A DNA stretch of 64,000 nt from Methylomagnum ishizawai (GTDB lineage Bacteria > Pseudomonadota > Gammaproteobacteria > Methylococcales > Methylococcaceae): contig NZ_FXAM01000001.1 in NCBI RefSeq assembly GCF_900155475.1, forward strand, positions 2,924,881 to 2,988,880, given 5' to 3'. The position numbers and the translations under genes were made by a program. The number at the start of each line of letters is the position of its first letter. Position 1 is the first letter of the stretch. The notes under the pieces are model-generated. The model saw only the letters and a list, made by a program, of their open reading frames with translations, was not told the origin of the DNA and did no database searches. Positions 46,190-54,840 of this stretch are shown here, piece after piece.

Positions 46190-47713
46190 TCACCCCCGCT
46201 CGCTCGCCCCCGCGAACAAGCGATAGGCCGGATTCTGCGTCTCCTCCCGATAGGCGAAACCCACGGTATCAAGGAATTGCCGGAAGATTTTGCGCTCAGC
46301 CTTGGGCACCTGGATGCCCATCAACACCCGCCCGAACGCCGCGCCATGGTTGCGGTAATGGAACAGGCTGATATTCCAGCGCCCGCTCATCGCCTCCAGG
46401 AACTTCAGCAAGGCACCGGGCCGCTCGGGAAACTCGAAGCTGTAGACGACCTCGTGCAATAGCTTGGGCGCGTGTCCGCCGACCATGTAGCGGATATGCT
46501 CGACCGCCGCCTCGTTGCCCGCCAAATCCAGCACTTGATAGCCCCGCTCCCGCAACTGGGCGAGTAACTCCCGGCCATCGCCGCCGCCGGTCCTGACGCC
46601 CACGAACAAATGCGCGGCGCTGTCATCGGAATAGCGGTAGTTGAACTCGGTGACGCCACGCCGCCCCAACACCCGGCAGAATTCCAGGAAACTGCCGGGC
46701 CGCTCGGGCGTGGTCACGGCCATCAGCAATTCGCGCTGTTCGCCCACCTCGGCCCGCTCGGCGACATGGCGCAGGCGGTCGAAATTGACATTCGCGCCGC
46801 TCTCGATGGCGATCAGGGTTTGGCCCTGGAGGCCGGTAGTTTCGGCGTATTTCTTGGCCCCGGCCACGCCCAAAGCCCCGGCGGGTTCGGCCACCGAACG
46901 GGTGTCGTCGAAAATATCCTTGATGGCCGCGCAAATCTCATCGGTGTTGACCGTGACCACTTCGTCCACGTACTGATGGGCGATATGGAACGGCTCCCGC
47001 CCCACCTGCTTCACCGCCACCCCGTCGGCGAACAAGCCCACCTGTTTCAGCACCACCCGCCGTTCGGCTTTCAGGGCGCGGCGCAAGCCATCGGCATCGT
47101 CCGGTTCCACGCCGATGATCTTGATGTCGGGCCGCACGAATTTGACATAGGCCGCGATCCCGGCGATCAAGCCACCACCGCCCACGGGGACGAAAATGGC
47201 GTGGATATCGCCCTGGTGCTGGCGCAGGATTTCCACGCCGACAGTGGCCTGCCCCGCGATGACCTCCGGGTCGTCGTAGGGGTGGACGAAGGTCAGGTTT
47301 TGCTCGTCGGCGAGGCGCAGGGCGTGTTCGTAGGCTTCGTCGTAGGCGTCGCCGTGCAGCACGGTTTCGCCACCGAGGTTCCGCACCGCGTCCACCTTGA
47401 TGGCGGGCGTGGTGCAGGGCATCACGATCAAGGCGCGGATGCCGAGTTTTTGGGCCGAGAGCGCCACGCCCTGGGCGTGGTTCCCTGCGGATGCGGCGAT
47501 CACCCCGGCTTGCCGCGCTGCCTCGGACAGCCCGGCGATCTTGTTGTAGGCACCGCGCAGCTTGAAGGAAAATACCGGTTGCAGGTCTTCCCGCTTGATG
47601 AGGATGCGGTTGCCGAAACGGCGGCTGAGTCCTGGCGCGGCATCCAAGGGGGTTTCGACGGCCACGTCGTAGACCCGTGCGCGCAGGATGCGCTTGATAT
47701 ATTTGTGCAGCAT
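46190..47713 (-). CDS. ilvA: Biosynthetic threonine ammonia-lyase
   Basis: 507-residue PLP enzyme making 2-oxobutanoate, the first step to isoleucine. The catalytic Lys lies in QPVFSFKLRGAYNKI and the PLP phosphate loop in VPVGGGGLIAGIA. Two ACT-like regulatory domains fill the C-terminal third (about 330-500), as in the isoleucine-inhibited enzyme. It is divergent from rpiA, with 83 bases between the starts. Confidence 0.96.
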   Translation of the reverse strand: MLHKYIKRILRARVYDVAVETPLDAAPGLSRRFGNRILIKREDLQPVFSFKLRGAYNKIAGLSEAARQAGVIAASAGNHAQGVALSAQKLGIRALIVMPCTTPAIKVDAVRNLGGETVLHGDAYDEAYEHALRLADEQNLTFVHPYDDPEVIAGQATVGVEILRQHQGDIHAIFVPVGGGGLIAGIAAYVKFVRPDIKIIGVEPDDADGLRRALKAERRVVLKQVGLFADGVAVKQVGREPFHIAHQYVDEVVTVNTDEICAAIKDIFDDTRSVAEPAGALGVAGAKKYAETTGLQGQTLIAIESGANVNFDRLRHVAERAEVGEQRELLMAVTTPERPGSFLEFCRVLGRRGVTEFNYRYSDDSAAHLFVGVRTGGGDGRELLAQLRERGYQVLDLAGNEAAVEHIRYMVGGHAPKLLHEVVYSFEFPERPGALLKFLEAMSGRWNISLFHYRNHGAAFGRVLMGIQVPKAERKIFRQFLDTVGFAYREETQNPAYRLFAGASERG

Positions 47714-47796
47714 CAAAATCTTAAAATTCCAAAAAAACCGGAAACAAGCCGGTATTATCCCCGAATCGACCCGTTAACCCCATGTTGGAGAGCAAA

Positions 47797-48453
47797 ATGA
47801 CCCAAGACCAGTTGAAGAGAAAAGTGGCGGAAGCTTCCTTGGAATATATCAAGGGCTATTCGGTGCTGGGGATCGGCACCGGCTCGACCGTGAACCACTT
47901 GATCGATTGCCTCGCCGACATCAAGCACGACATCGAAGCCACGGTCTCCAGTTCGGTCAACAGCACGGAGCGCCTGAAGAAACTGGGCATCCCGGTGCTG
48001 GACCTGAACGAGGTCGGTACGCTCGACATCTACCTGGACGGCGCGGACGAGATCAACCCGCACAAGCAGCTCATCAAGGGCGGCGGCGCGGCCTTGACCC
48101 GCGAGAAGATCATCGCCGCCGCCAGCCGTAAGTTCATCTGCATCGCCGACGACAGTAAGTGCGTGGATGTCTTGGGCAAATTCCCGCTGCCGGTCGAAGT
48201 CATCCCGATGGCGCGAAGCTATGTGGCCCGCGAACTGGTGAAGCTCGGCGGCCAGCCGGTCTACCGCGAACATTGCGTGACCGACAACGGCGGCCACATC
48301 CTCGATGTGCATAACCTCTCCATCGTCGATCCCATCGCCTTGGAGAAAGCAATCAACAACATCGTGGGCGTGATTACTTGCGGGATTTTCGCGATGCGGC
48401 CCGCCGATATGGTGTTGTTGGCGACGGCGGATGGGGTGAGAAAGATCGATTGA
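47797..48453 (+). CDS. rpiA: Ribose-5-phosphate isomerase A
   Basis: 218 residues, converting ribose-5-phosphate and ribulose-5-phosphate. Motifs include [35 protein letters not shown] with its catalytic Asp residues, and ALTREKI. The start MTQDQLKRK at 47797 aligns with RpiA N-termini and has GGAG 8 bases upstream. The enzyme feeds pentose phosphates, including those of the ribulose monophosphate cycle if the host is a methylotroph. Confidence 0.96.
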   Translation: MTQDQLKRKVAEASLEYIKGYSVLGIGTGSTVNHLIDCLADIKHDIEATVSSSVNSTERLKKLGIPVLDLNEVGTLDIYLDGADEINPHKQLIKGGGAALTREKIIAAASRKFICIADDSKCVDVLGKFPLPVEVIPMARSYVARELVKLGGQPVYREHCVTDNGGHILDVHNLSIVDPIALEKAINNIVGVITCGIFAMRPADMVLLATADGVRKID

Positions 48454-48462
48454 TGATACCCC

Positions 48463-48490
48463 GGTGGATGGAACCTCCCTTCCATCCACC
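48463..48490 (+). terminator. Hairpin after rpiA
   Basis: GGTGGATGGAA and TTCCATCCACC form a perfect 11-bp stem with a 6-base loop, 9 bases after the rpiA stop. No clear T-run follows. It isolates rpiA from the large NTPase gene downstream. Confidence 0.6.
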
Positions 48491-48573
48491 CAACAACACG
48501 ATGTCCCGTAAGCCTCAGCTCCCTTCCCCCACCATTCGGCGAATCCGGCCCGGATGGATTATCTAAAAACAAC

Positions 48574-51500
48574 ATGTCGCCATGGACCCCCGCCTCCTTC
48601 TCCGAGGAATACGCCGACGCGGCCAAGCCCAAAGATGACTTCCAGCGCTTCGTGGCCGAATTATTTTGGGATGACTATCCCGGCCTCGTGGCCTATCAAA
48701 CCGGCGGGCGCGATGGCGGCATCGACTTGTTCCAGCCCGATCAAGGCGTGGTTTTCGAGTGCAAATTCACCAGCGAGCGGGGATTCGACGCGGCGTTGAA
48801 ACGCTGGAAGGAAGTCAAGCGGCATTTCGACACCCACCTCACGGCCAACGGTCCCGGCCAAAGCCAATACGCACCCTGGTTCAGTCCAACCCCGCGCATC
48901 ACCACCTACCTGTTCTGCCTTAGCCATGAGTTGGAAAACGACAGTCGGCGGCAGGAATTGGAACGGGAAATCCGCTCGGCCTTCGTCGCCTTGTCTGCCC
49001 GCGCTGCCTCGCTCGGCCATTTGTCCGCGATCCGGGTCGAAATCTGGTGTTGGGATAGGCTCTGGCCGAAATTGCAACAGCGACCCGAACTGCTGTTGCG
49101 CTGGTTCCCCAAGCTGAAGCCGCCGGGCCTCGACCCGCTGGACCCCGATGAACCGCTGAAAAACAATTTCCGCGACTATCTGAACCCGTTGCGCTTGAGT
49201 TTCATGCCTTTGCCGGAACTGGCCGTGGCCGACATCCTGGCGGTCATCGATAGCGAATTCACCGGCTTGGTGTTGCACGGGAAAGGTGGCATAGGCAAAA
49301 CCCGGCTGATGCGCGAAGTCGGCTTGCATGCGCTACGGGAAGGTTGGGCGGTGCTTTTGGTCAATGTCCGGCTGTGCAAAACCGAGAGCATCGCCCAATT
49401 GACCCAGCGCTTGGCGGGGGCGCGGATATTGTTGTTGTTGGATTATCTGGAAAGCTGTCCGGGCTTCGACGAACTGGCCGCGCAGATCGACGAATGCAAT
49501 GCACGGGGTGGGCATTTGCGCCTGCTCGCCACTTGCCGGGATAGTTATTTCGCCCAGTCGCCCCCGGAAACCCTGGGCGAGCGCAACCTGGACGCCCTCC
49601 CCCATGAAGCCGTGATCACGCATATCCTGGAACCCGTGCCGGAAGCGGAGCGGCTGCGGACGATTTGCGGCGGGATTCCGATTTTCGCGGTCTTCGTGCG
49701 CTATTTGCACGACCACAAACAAACCGACAGCCTGCGTGAATTATTGGCCGATGGCGATTTCAAGCAGTGGTGGAAGAAGCGCCTGCCTACCGCCAGTACC
49801 TTAGCGACCGGGGCCGCCAAGCCAAGCAGCCGTTTGTTCGCCGCCTATCCTTGCGCCGACCCGGCCCTGGACGCCTTGGAGCAACGTTGCCCGCCGACCG
49901 GCGAATTGCATAGGGCGCTGTGCCAGGATGGTTGGGTTTATCAGGACGAGGGCAGCGGCCTGTGGAATCTGGCGCACGACCTCCTAGCCGACCGTAGCTT
50001 GCTCGACGAACTGCTTCACGCCACGACCCGCCGCCGCGCCTTGCGGCAAATCTTGGACGATGCCGAGACTTGCGATTTCCGCGATAGCGCCCTCCAAGCC
50101 TTGAGCCGCATCGCCGCCGAATTGCCCGATACGCCTTGGTTCGCTTTGTTCCAAGAGCGCCCGGAGCAGTGGAAACCGTGTATCGCCGCCTTGCTGGTCA
50201 GTGTTTTGTTCAGTCCGGCGGAAAAGCTGCGATTGCTGGAAGCCCAGGCCGAGGATCGGGAGCGCTTGGCCGCCGTTCCGGTCATCGCGAACACTTTGGG
50301 CTTCATCGCCCGCATTTGCTCGAAGCAACCGGAAGCCAGCGCCGGGATCGATCAAGCGGCATTGCGAGCTTGGCTGGATGCCGCCGTGAGCCAAGACCAT
50401 CCGTTCAATTTCATGCTGACCCAGGCGGTGTATTTGGATGGCCCGCGCTATCAAGCCGCCGCCCAGGCTTGGCTGGCAGCCCACCCGCCCTCGCTCCAAA
50501 CTCACTACCTGCTTTGTGCTTGGCTACGGCAAAAGCTTCCCGCTGAGGAAATACTCAGCCATGTACTCGATTGGTTGGACGATTGGTGGAGCAGCCGATG
50601 GGCGACTTTCATATTCAAGGCTTGGCTGGACGCCACCCAAGGACAGGCCGAATTTCAGCCCTTGCTGCGAAATCAGGGCGTTATCTATTTCCGTATCAGG
50701 GGCTGGCTGAGGCTTGACCACAACCGCATCCGGCCCGAAGCGGAATTCGTCTTCGCATCCTGGCTGGACGCCACCCAGGACCGGGCGCTGGTCCAGGACG
50801 CCCTCCGCGACTGGCTGGCCGTGGAAACTAACCGCATCCTCCCCGATGCGGAATTCGTCTTCAAATCCTGGCTGAACGCCACCCAGGACCGGGCGCTGGT
50901 CCAGGACGCCCTCCGCGACTGGCTGGCCGTGGAAACCAACCGCATCCTCCCCGAAGCGCGATTCGTCTTCAAATCCTGGCTGGACGCCACCCAGGATCGG
51001 ACGCTGGTCGAGGCCGCCCTCCGCGACTGGCTGGCCGTGGCAACCAACCGCATCCTCCCCGAAGCGCAATTCGTCTTCAAATCCTGGCTGGACGCCACCC
51101 AGGACCGGGTGCTGGTCCAAGACGCCATCCACGACTGGCTGGCCGTGGAAATCAACCGCATCCTCCCCGAAGCGCGATTCGTCTTCAAATCCTGGCTGGA
51201 CGCCACCCAGGACCGGGTGCTGGTCGAGGCCGCCCTCCGCGACTGGCTGGCCGTGGAAACCAACCGCATCCTCCCAGAAGCGCAATTCGTCTTCAAATCC
51301 TGGCTGGACGCCACCCAGGACCGGGCGCTGGTCCAGGACGCCATCTGCGACTGGCTGGCCGTGGAAACCAACCGCCTCGGCATCGAAGCGTCGTTCGTCT
51401 TCAAATCCTGGCTGGACGCCGAAGGCGAGCGGGCCTTCATCGAAAGCGAGGCGCTGCATTGGTTGGGACATGGCGAAAATGCTGTCTTATCCGGTGCCGA

Positions 51501-52188
51501 TTTCATATATCGCGCCTGGGGCGGCGCCGAGAAGAAACTACCCGCGCCGATGCTGTCCTATGCCTGTGCTTGGGTACGCGCTCATCAGCACGAAAAAGAC
51601 GCTGATTTTTGCATCACCCATGTAGCCGAAACCGACCAATTAGATGAGCAAACGGTTCGGGCAATTTTATTTTGGTGCGACTGTTATTTTTCACACCCAG
51701 AAGCCATAAATCGCATGGGCCGCTTAGGGAATAACCTGTTGGCGCTCACAGCGAACGAAACCATTACGGTTTGGGAAAAACTGCTGATGTTCCGCTTTAT
51801 CAAGGCAGACGGCATTCATGAATGGCATGAATTCAAGCGCTTGCAGCGGACCTTCCCGGTTTTATTCCGCTTGGCTCTTCGGGATGGAGACGAAACAAAC
51901 TTGACCACATTGGTCCGCCTACTCGCTTGGTGCTTGCAGGAAACCGCCTGCTTCGACTCAGACTCGAAGCCGGACAAAGGCGCAGCACGAGATGAAACCT
52001 ATCCCACCCTCATGGCCCTGCTGCTCCGCCGCATGAAACCGCCAACGCGACCATTGGCGCAAGGCATCCGGGAATGCCTGGCTTGGTTCGATACTTGGAC
52101 GGCGGAAGAAAAAGCCCAGTATTGCGGCGAGCTGCGGACGGAGTTACAGAACCGGATTGTTAAAGGCTGGCCGCATTCCGAACCATGA
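48574..52188 (+). CDS. STAND NTPase with N-terminal PD-(D/E)XK nuclease domain and C-terminal repeat sensor (Avs-like)
   Basis: 1204 residues. Residues 20-70 look like a restriction-type nuclease core: a helix (DDFQRFVAELFW), then GGRDGGID with Asp51, then VVFECK with Glu62 and Lys64. Residues about 230-340 are a STAND/NACHT-like NTPase: Walker A LHGKGGIGKT (234-243), Walker B RILLLLDYLE (284-293) and a sensor strand LLATCRDS. A helical region follows. At 718-969 there is a 36-residue tandem array, then about 235 divergent residues. Nuclease, STAND module and repeat sensor in this order match AVAST (Avs) antiphage proteins, which cut DNA after binding a phage protein. Antiphage function is inferred. 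The last 700 bases are visibly AT-richer than the neighbours, hinting at transfer or fast evolution. Confidence 0.75.
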   Translation: MSPWTPASFSEEYADAAKPKDDFQRFVAELFWDDYPGLVAYQTGGRDGGIDLFQPDQGVVFECKFTSERGFDAALKRWKEVKRHFDTHLTANGPGQSQYAPWFSPTPRITTYLFCLSHELENDSRRQELEREIRSAFVALSARAASLGHLSAIRVEIWCWDRLWPKLQQRPELLLRWFPKLKPPGLDPLDPDEPLKNNFRDYLNPLRLSFMPLPELAVADILAVIDSEFTGLVLHGKGGIGKTRLMREVGLHALREGWAVLLVNVRLCKTESIAQLTQRLAGARILLLLDYLESCPGFDELAAQIDECNARGGHLRLLATCRDSYFAQSPPETLGERNLDALPHEAVITHILEPVPEAERLRTICGGIPIFAVFVRYLHDHKQTDSLRELLADGDFKQWWKKRLPTASTLATGAAKPSSRLFAAYPCADPALDALEQRCPPTGELHRALCQDGWVYQDEGSGLWNLAHDLLADRSLLDELLHATTRRRALRQILDDAETCDFRDSALQALSRIAAELPDTPWFALFQERPEQWKPCIAALLVSVLFSPAEKLRLLEAQAEDRERLAAVPVIANTLGFIARICSKQPEASAGIDQAALRAWLDAAVSQDHPFNFMLTQAVYLDGPRYQAAAQAWLAAHPPSLQTHYLLCAWLRQKLPAEEILSHVLDWLDDWWSSRWATFIFKAWLDATQGQAEFQPLLRNQGVIYFRIRGWLRLDHNRIRPEAEFVFASWLDATQDRALVQDALRDWLAVETNRILPDAEFVFKSWLNATQDRALVQDALRDWLAVETNRILPEARFVFKSWLDATQDRTLVEAALRDWLAVATNRILPEAQFVFKSWLDATQDRVLVQDAIHDWLAVEINRILPEARFVFKSWLDATQDRVLVEAALRDWLAVETNRILPEAQFVFKSWLDATQDRALVQDAICDWLAVETNRLGIEASFVFKSWLDAEGERAFIESEALHWLGHGENAVLSGADFIYRAWGGAEKKLPAPMLSYACAWVRAHQHEKDADFCITHVAETDQLDEQTVRAILFWCDCYFSHPEAINRMGRLGNNLLALTANETITVWEKLLMFRFIKADGIHEWHEFKRLQRTFPVLFRLALRDGDETNLTTLVRLLAWCLQETACFDSDSKPDKGAARDETYPTLMALLLRRMKPPTRPLAQGIRECLAWFDTWTAEEKAQYCGELRTELQNRIVKGWPHSEP
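50725..51480 (+). repeat. 108-bp tandem coding repeat, six near-identical copies plus degenerate edges
   Basis: Unit starts at 50725, 50833, 50941, 51049, 51157 and 51265, each 108 bp (36 residues). A degenerate seventh follows at 51373, and weaker relatives flank both sides. The unit contains FVFKSWLDATQDR and DWLAVETN. Copies differ at few sites: unit positions 7, 21, 24-25, 27-28 and 34-35. Copies 3/5 share R at 7 and EA at 24-25; copies 4/6 share Q at 7 and QD at 24-25. This gives a 216-bp higher-order period from recent pair duplication. Confidence 0.95.
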
Positions 52189-52235
52189 CCCTAACTTTTG
52201 CGCCACCAATCCACACACAAACATCGGACAAAACC

Positions 52236-52763
52236 ATGCCCTTCACCCCCTTCCACCTGGGTCCGGGCCTCGCCCTCAAGGCCGTGGGCGGACGCCATTT
52301 CAGCCTGACGCTGTTCGGCGCGGCCCAAGTCGCCATGGACGTGGAACCCCTGTTCCACCTGCTGCGCGGCGACGCCATCCTGCACGGCCCCACCCACAGC
52401 TATGCGGGCGCGACCTTGATCGCCTTCGCCACGCTGGCCTTGGGCTGGCCTTTCTGCCGGATGATTTTGGCGGGATGGAATCGGGTCGCCGGATTACGCG
52501 GGCTGGGTGGGCTACGGGTAGCCGCGGAGATAGGCCGGATTCCAGCGCTCACCGGCGCATTCCTCGGCACTTATTCGCATGTGTTCCTCGACAGCCTGAT
52601 GCACGCCGATATGCGGCCCTGGTGGCCGTTCGCCGCCGGGAATGGCCTGCTCCATGCCATTCCGGTGGGCTGGCTACATCTACTTTGCTTGGGTTTGGGC
52701 GGGGTGGGCGGGATGGTTCTGGTAGCGGTGTTCGTCTGGCATAAAATCGCCATCGAAGTCTGA
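52236..52763 (+). CDS. Small polytopic membrane protein, possible DUF457-like metal-dependent hydrolase family
   Basis: 175 residues. It begins MPFTPFHLGPGLALKAVGG, a start seen in membrane proteins of this kind. About four hydrophobic segments follow, and SHVFLDSLMHADMRPWWPF has a His/Asp spacing like the metal-binding stretch of membrane-bound DUF457 hydrolases. A longer frame from an ATG at 52185 overlaps the STAND gene stop as ATGA. That start would couple the two genes, but its extra 17 residues look unstructured, so 52236 is preferred. Confidence 0.6.
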   Translation: MPFTPFHLGPGLALKAVGGRHFSLTLFGAAQVAMDVEPLFHLLRGDAILHGPTHSYAGATLIAFATLALGWPFCRMILAGWNRVAGLRGLGGLRVAAEIGRIPALTGAFLGTYSHVFLDSLMHADMRPWWPFAAGNGLLHAIPVGWLHLLCLGLGGVGGMVLVAVFVWHKIAIEV

Positions 52764-52874
52764 GCCGGGTCAATCGTCCGGTTCGCAACGCCTCGTCCCG
52801 CTCTGCCTCCAATGCCGCCCAGTCCGGCCCTCCCTGGCAAGCCGCACCGCCTTCCCTGGCGGCGCGGCCCTCCA

Positions 52875-53498
52875 TCAGGCGGCGGGCGGCGCGGTGGCGG
52901 CCCAGGCCGGCAAGGCTTGGACCTGGCCGAACCAACGGGCGATGTTGGCATAGCCCTCCAAGGGATATTTCCCCGGCACGGCGTACATCAGCGAAGCGGC
53001 CACCGAAACATCCGCCAGGGTGATGCCATCCCCCACCAGCCAGTCGCGCCCGGCCAGATGGCCATCCAGCACCTTGGCGAAACGGTGGAATTTCTCCTCG
53101 ACCTTGGCCAGTTCCGCCGGGTCCGGCTCGCCCCGGCCCAACATCGGCTTCAGGATGTTTTCATTCACATAGACCATGCAGACCTGCGACCAACTGGAAG
53201 ACTCCCAGAACAGCCAGCGGGCGATATCGGCCCGGACCTTCACATCGTCCGGGTACAACGCGGTATCGCCCTGCTTCGCGGCGAGGTATTGGAGGATGGC
53301 GTTGGATTCCCACAGCGAAAAATCGCCATCCACCAGGGTCGGCACCTTGCCGTGCGGGTTGAGCTTGAGGAATTCGGGCACCTGCCCTTTTCCCGCGAAC
53401 AAATCGACGAACTCGGTTTCCAGTTCCAGGCCCAGCAAATGCGCGACGATCCTGGGTTTACGGGCGAAGGGCGAAGCGGGGTGGAAGTACAGTTTCAT
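52875..53498 (-). CDS. Glutathione S-transferase
   Basis: 207 residues. The thioredoxin-fold N-terminus KLYFHPASPFARKPRIVAHL carries the Ser of the active site. NPHGKVPTLVDGDFSLWESN contains the cis-Pro and the Glu-Ser that binds glutathione. The C-terminal helical domain has the GITLADVSVAASL Asp box. The start at 53498 aligns with GST N-termini. The promoter region holds two palindromes that may be operators for the TetR regulator encoded just upstream. Confidence 0.88.
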   Translation of the reverse strand: MKLYFHPASPFARKPRIVAHLLGLELETEFVDLFAGKGQVPEFLKLNPHGKVPTLVDGDFSLWESNAILQYLAAKQGDTALYPDDVKVRADIARWLFWESSSWSQVCMVYVNENILKPMLGRGEPDPAELAKVEEKFHRFAKVLDGHLAGRDWLVGDGITLADVSVAASLMYAVPGKYPLEGYANIARWFGQVQALPAWAATAPPAA

Positions 53499-53565
53499 AC
53501 GGATTCCCTCGGTGGATTCAGCGATGGTTGAATGCGAGCGCACGTCCCAGCGGGACGGGGCATAT

Positions 53566-53581
53566 CAGAACATATATTCTG
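53566..53581. promoter_or_regulatory. Operator-like palindrome 1 in the GST promoter region
   Basis: CAGAACATATATTCTG is symmetric in its outer five bases on each side and shares AGAAC/TTCT half sites with the second palindrome 17 bases away. It lies 68 bases upstream of the GST ATG, a natural place for repression by the neighbouring TetR protein. Confidence 0.6.
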
Positions 53582-53597
53582 GAATCCGTAAAGCAAA

Positions 53598-53617
53598 ATC
53601 AGAACATCCGTTCTGAT
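53598..53617. promoter_or_regulatory. Operator-like palindrome 2, overlapping the tetR stop codon
   Basis: ATCAGAACATCCGTTCTGAT is a perfect 8+8 inverted repeat around four bases. It uses the TGA stop of the TetR gene as part of one arm. Same half site as palindrome 1 (AGAAC), so both probably bind one dimeric regulator. Confidence 0.7.
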
Positions 53618-54213
53618 TCCCGGCCCGCCGGAGAGTCCAGGGTGGACAAAGCTACGCCCACCATATTACCGATGGCCGCAGGTTCGACCCCGGCGCGGGC
53701 CATCATCGGCAAGGCGTGCATGACGCCGAACAGGAAATCGGCCTCGCGCTCCACATCGTAGCCGGGCGGCAGTTCGCCGCGCCGCACGGCGTTGTCCAGC
53801 ATCCGCCGCAACCCCGCCCGCAGGCGCTCGCGGGCGGCGATGACGGTCGCCGCCACCGCCTCGTCGCATTGCCCCAATTCGTGCATGGAATTGAAGATCA
53901 AGCAGCCCAATGGGCTGCCCGGTTGGCTCATGAAGCAGCGCAAGGTATCGAACAGGACTTTGACCGCGTCGAGTCCGGCGTCGGGCGGTTCGATGATGTC
54001 CAGCAAGGGCCGGAGGATGGTGGCGCGGTAATGTTCCAAGGCGGCGTGGAACAAGCCGCTCTTGCCGCCGAATTCGCCATAGAGCCCATAGCGGCTAACC
54101 CCGGTGGCATTCACCAAGTCCTCGATGGAAGTGCCGCCATAGCCCTTTTCCCAAAATACCCGCATCGCCTTGTCCAGGGCCGTGTCGGGGCAGAATTCCC
54201 GGCTACGCGCCAT
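53599..54213 (-). CDS. TetR/AcrR family transcriptional regulator
   Basis: 204 residues. The N-terminal helix-turn-helix is visible (LDKAMRVFWEKGYGGTSIED, then LVNATGVSRYGLYGEFGGK). The C-terminal part includes SPLGCLIFNSMHELG, typical of the AcuR/YxaF-like subgroup that senses electrophiles or aldehydes. It lies upstream of the GST gene on the same strand; the palindromes between them suggest it represses GST, and perhaps itself by read-through. The ligand is unknown. Confidence 0.88.
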   Translation of the reverse strand: MARSREFCPDTALDKAMRVFWEKGYGGTSIEDLVNATGVSRYGLYGEFGGKSGLFHAALEHYRATILRPLLDIIEPPDAGLDAVKVLFDTLRCFMSQPGSPLGCLIFNSMHELGQCDEAVAATVIAARERLRAGLRRMLDNAVRRGELPPGYDVEREADFLFGVMHALPMMARAGVEPAAIGNMVGVALSTLDSPAGRESERMF

Positions 54214-54243
54214 CTCCCCTCCCCCGCCGTCTCATATCCGGCT

Positions 54244-54825
54244 TCATGCTTGGAACAACCCCGCCACGTCCAGCGCGGCCTCGGGAAAGGCGATGGGGGT
54301 CAAACGGCCCGCCGTCAACTTCTGGATTTGGCGATAAACCCCGTCCTCGGGCTGGGCATAGACCTCGACGCAGCGGGCGGGGATATCGACCAGCCAGTAT
54401 TCCGGGATGGCGTGCCTAGCGTAGAGCGGGGCTTTGATTTCGCGGTCGGTGCGGACGCTGGTATCGGCGATTTCGACCACCAGCAGCACATCGGCGGCGG
54501 TGGGCAGGGCGGTTTTGTAAAAATCGGCGCGGAATCTCAACAAGGCGAAATCCGGCTGCGGCGCGGAATAGCGCGACAAGCGGATGGGATATTGCACCCA
54601 GCCTATCGCCCGGCCCAATAGCTGGTTCATCAACCGGGCCGGGATTTCACTGCCCACGCCCGCATGGAAACACCCTATCGGCGACATCTCGATCACCTCC
54701 CCCTCGATCAACTCCACCCGGTCTTCGAGACCGAAAATCCCCGCCTCGCCCATACGGTAATAATCATCGACCGTGAGCTTGTAATGCGGTGCCGGGACCG
54801 GCGGATTATTCATGACGGCGGCCAT
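54244..54825 (-). CDS. Uma2 family (DUF820) putative endonuclease
   Basis: 193 residues with the PD-(D/E)XK-type Uma2 fold: LTVDDYYRMGEAGIFGLEDR, VELIEGEVIEMSPIG, QPDFALLR and VLLVVEIADTSVRTDREIKA with the E-x-D and K residues, then IPEYWLVDI. Function in cells is poorly known for this family. GGAGG lies 8 bases before the ATG. It follows the oxidoreductase gene by 15 bases, so the two may be co-transcribed. Confidence 0.85.
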   Translation of the reverse strand: MAAVMNNPPVPAPHYKLTVDDYYRMGEAGIFGLEDRVELIEGEVIEMSPIGCFHAGVGSEIPARLMNQLLGRAIGWVQYPIRLSRYSAPQPDFALLRFRADFYKTALPTAADVLLVVEIADTSVRTDREIKAPLYARHAIPEYWLVDIPARCVEVYAQPEDGVYRQIQKLTAGRLTPIAFPEAALDVAGLFQA

Positions 54826-54840
54826 GGGCCTTTCCTCCGT

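Noticed and set aside
50725-51480. Regular ~108-bp repeats as a CRISPR array
   Set aside because: The repeats are contiguous, a multiple of three, in frame and without unique spacers. They encode protein repeats.
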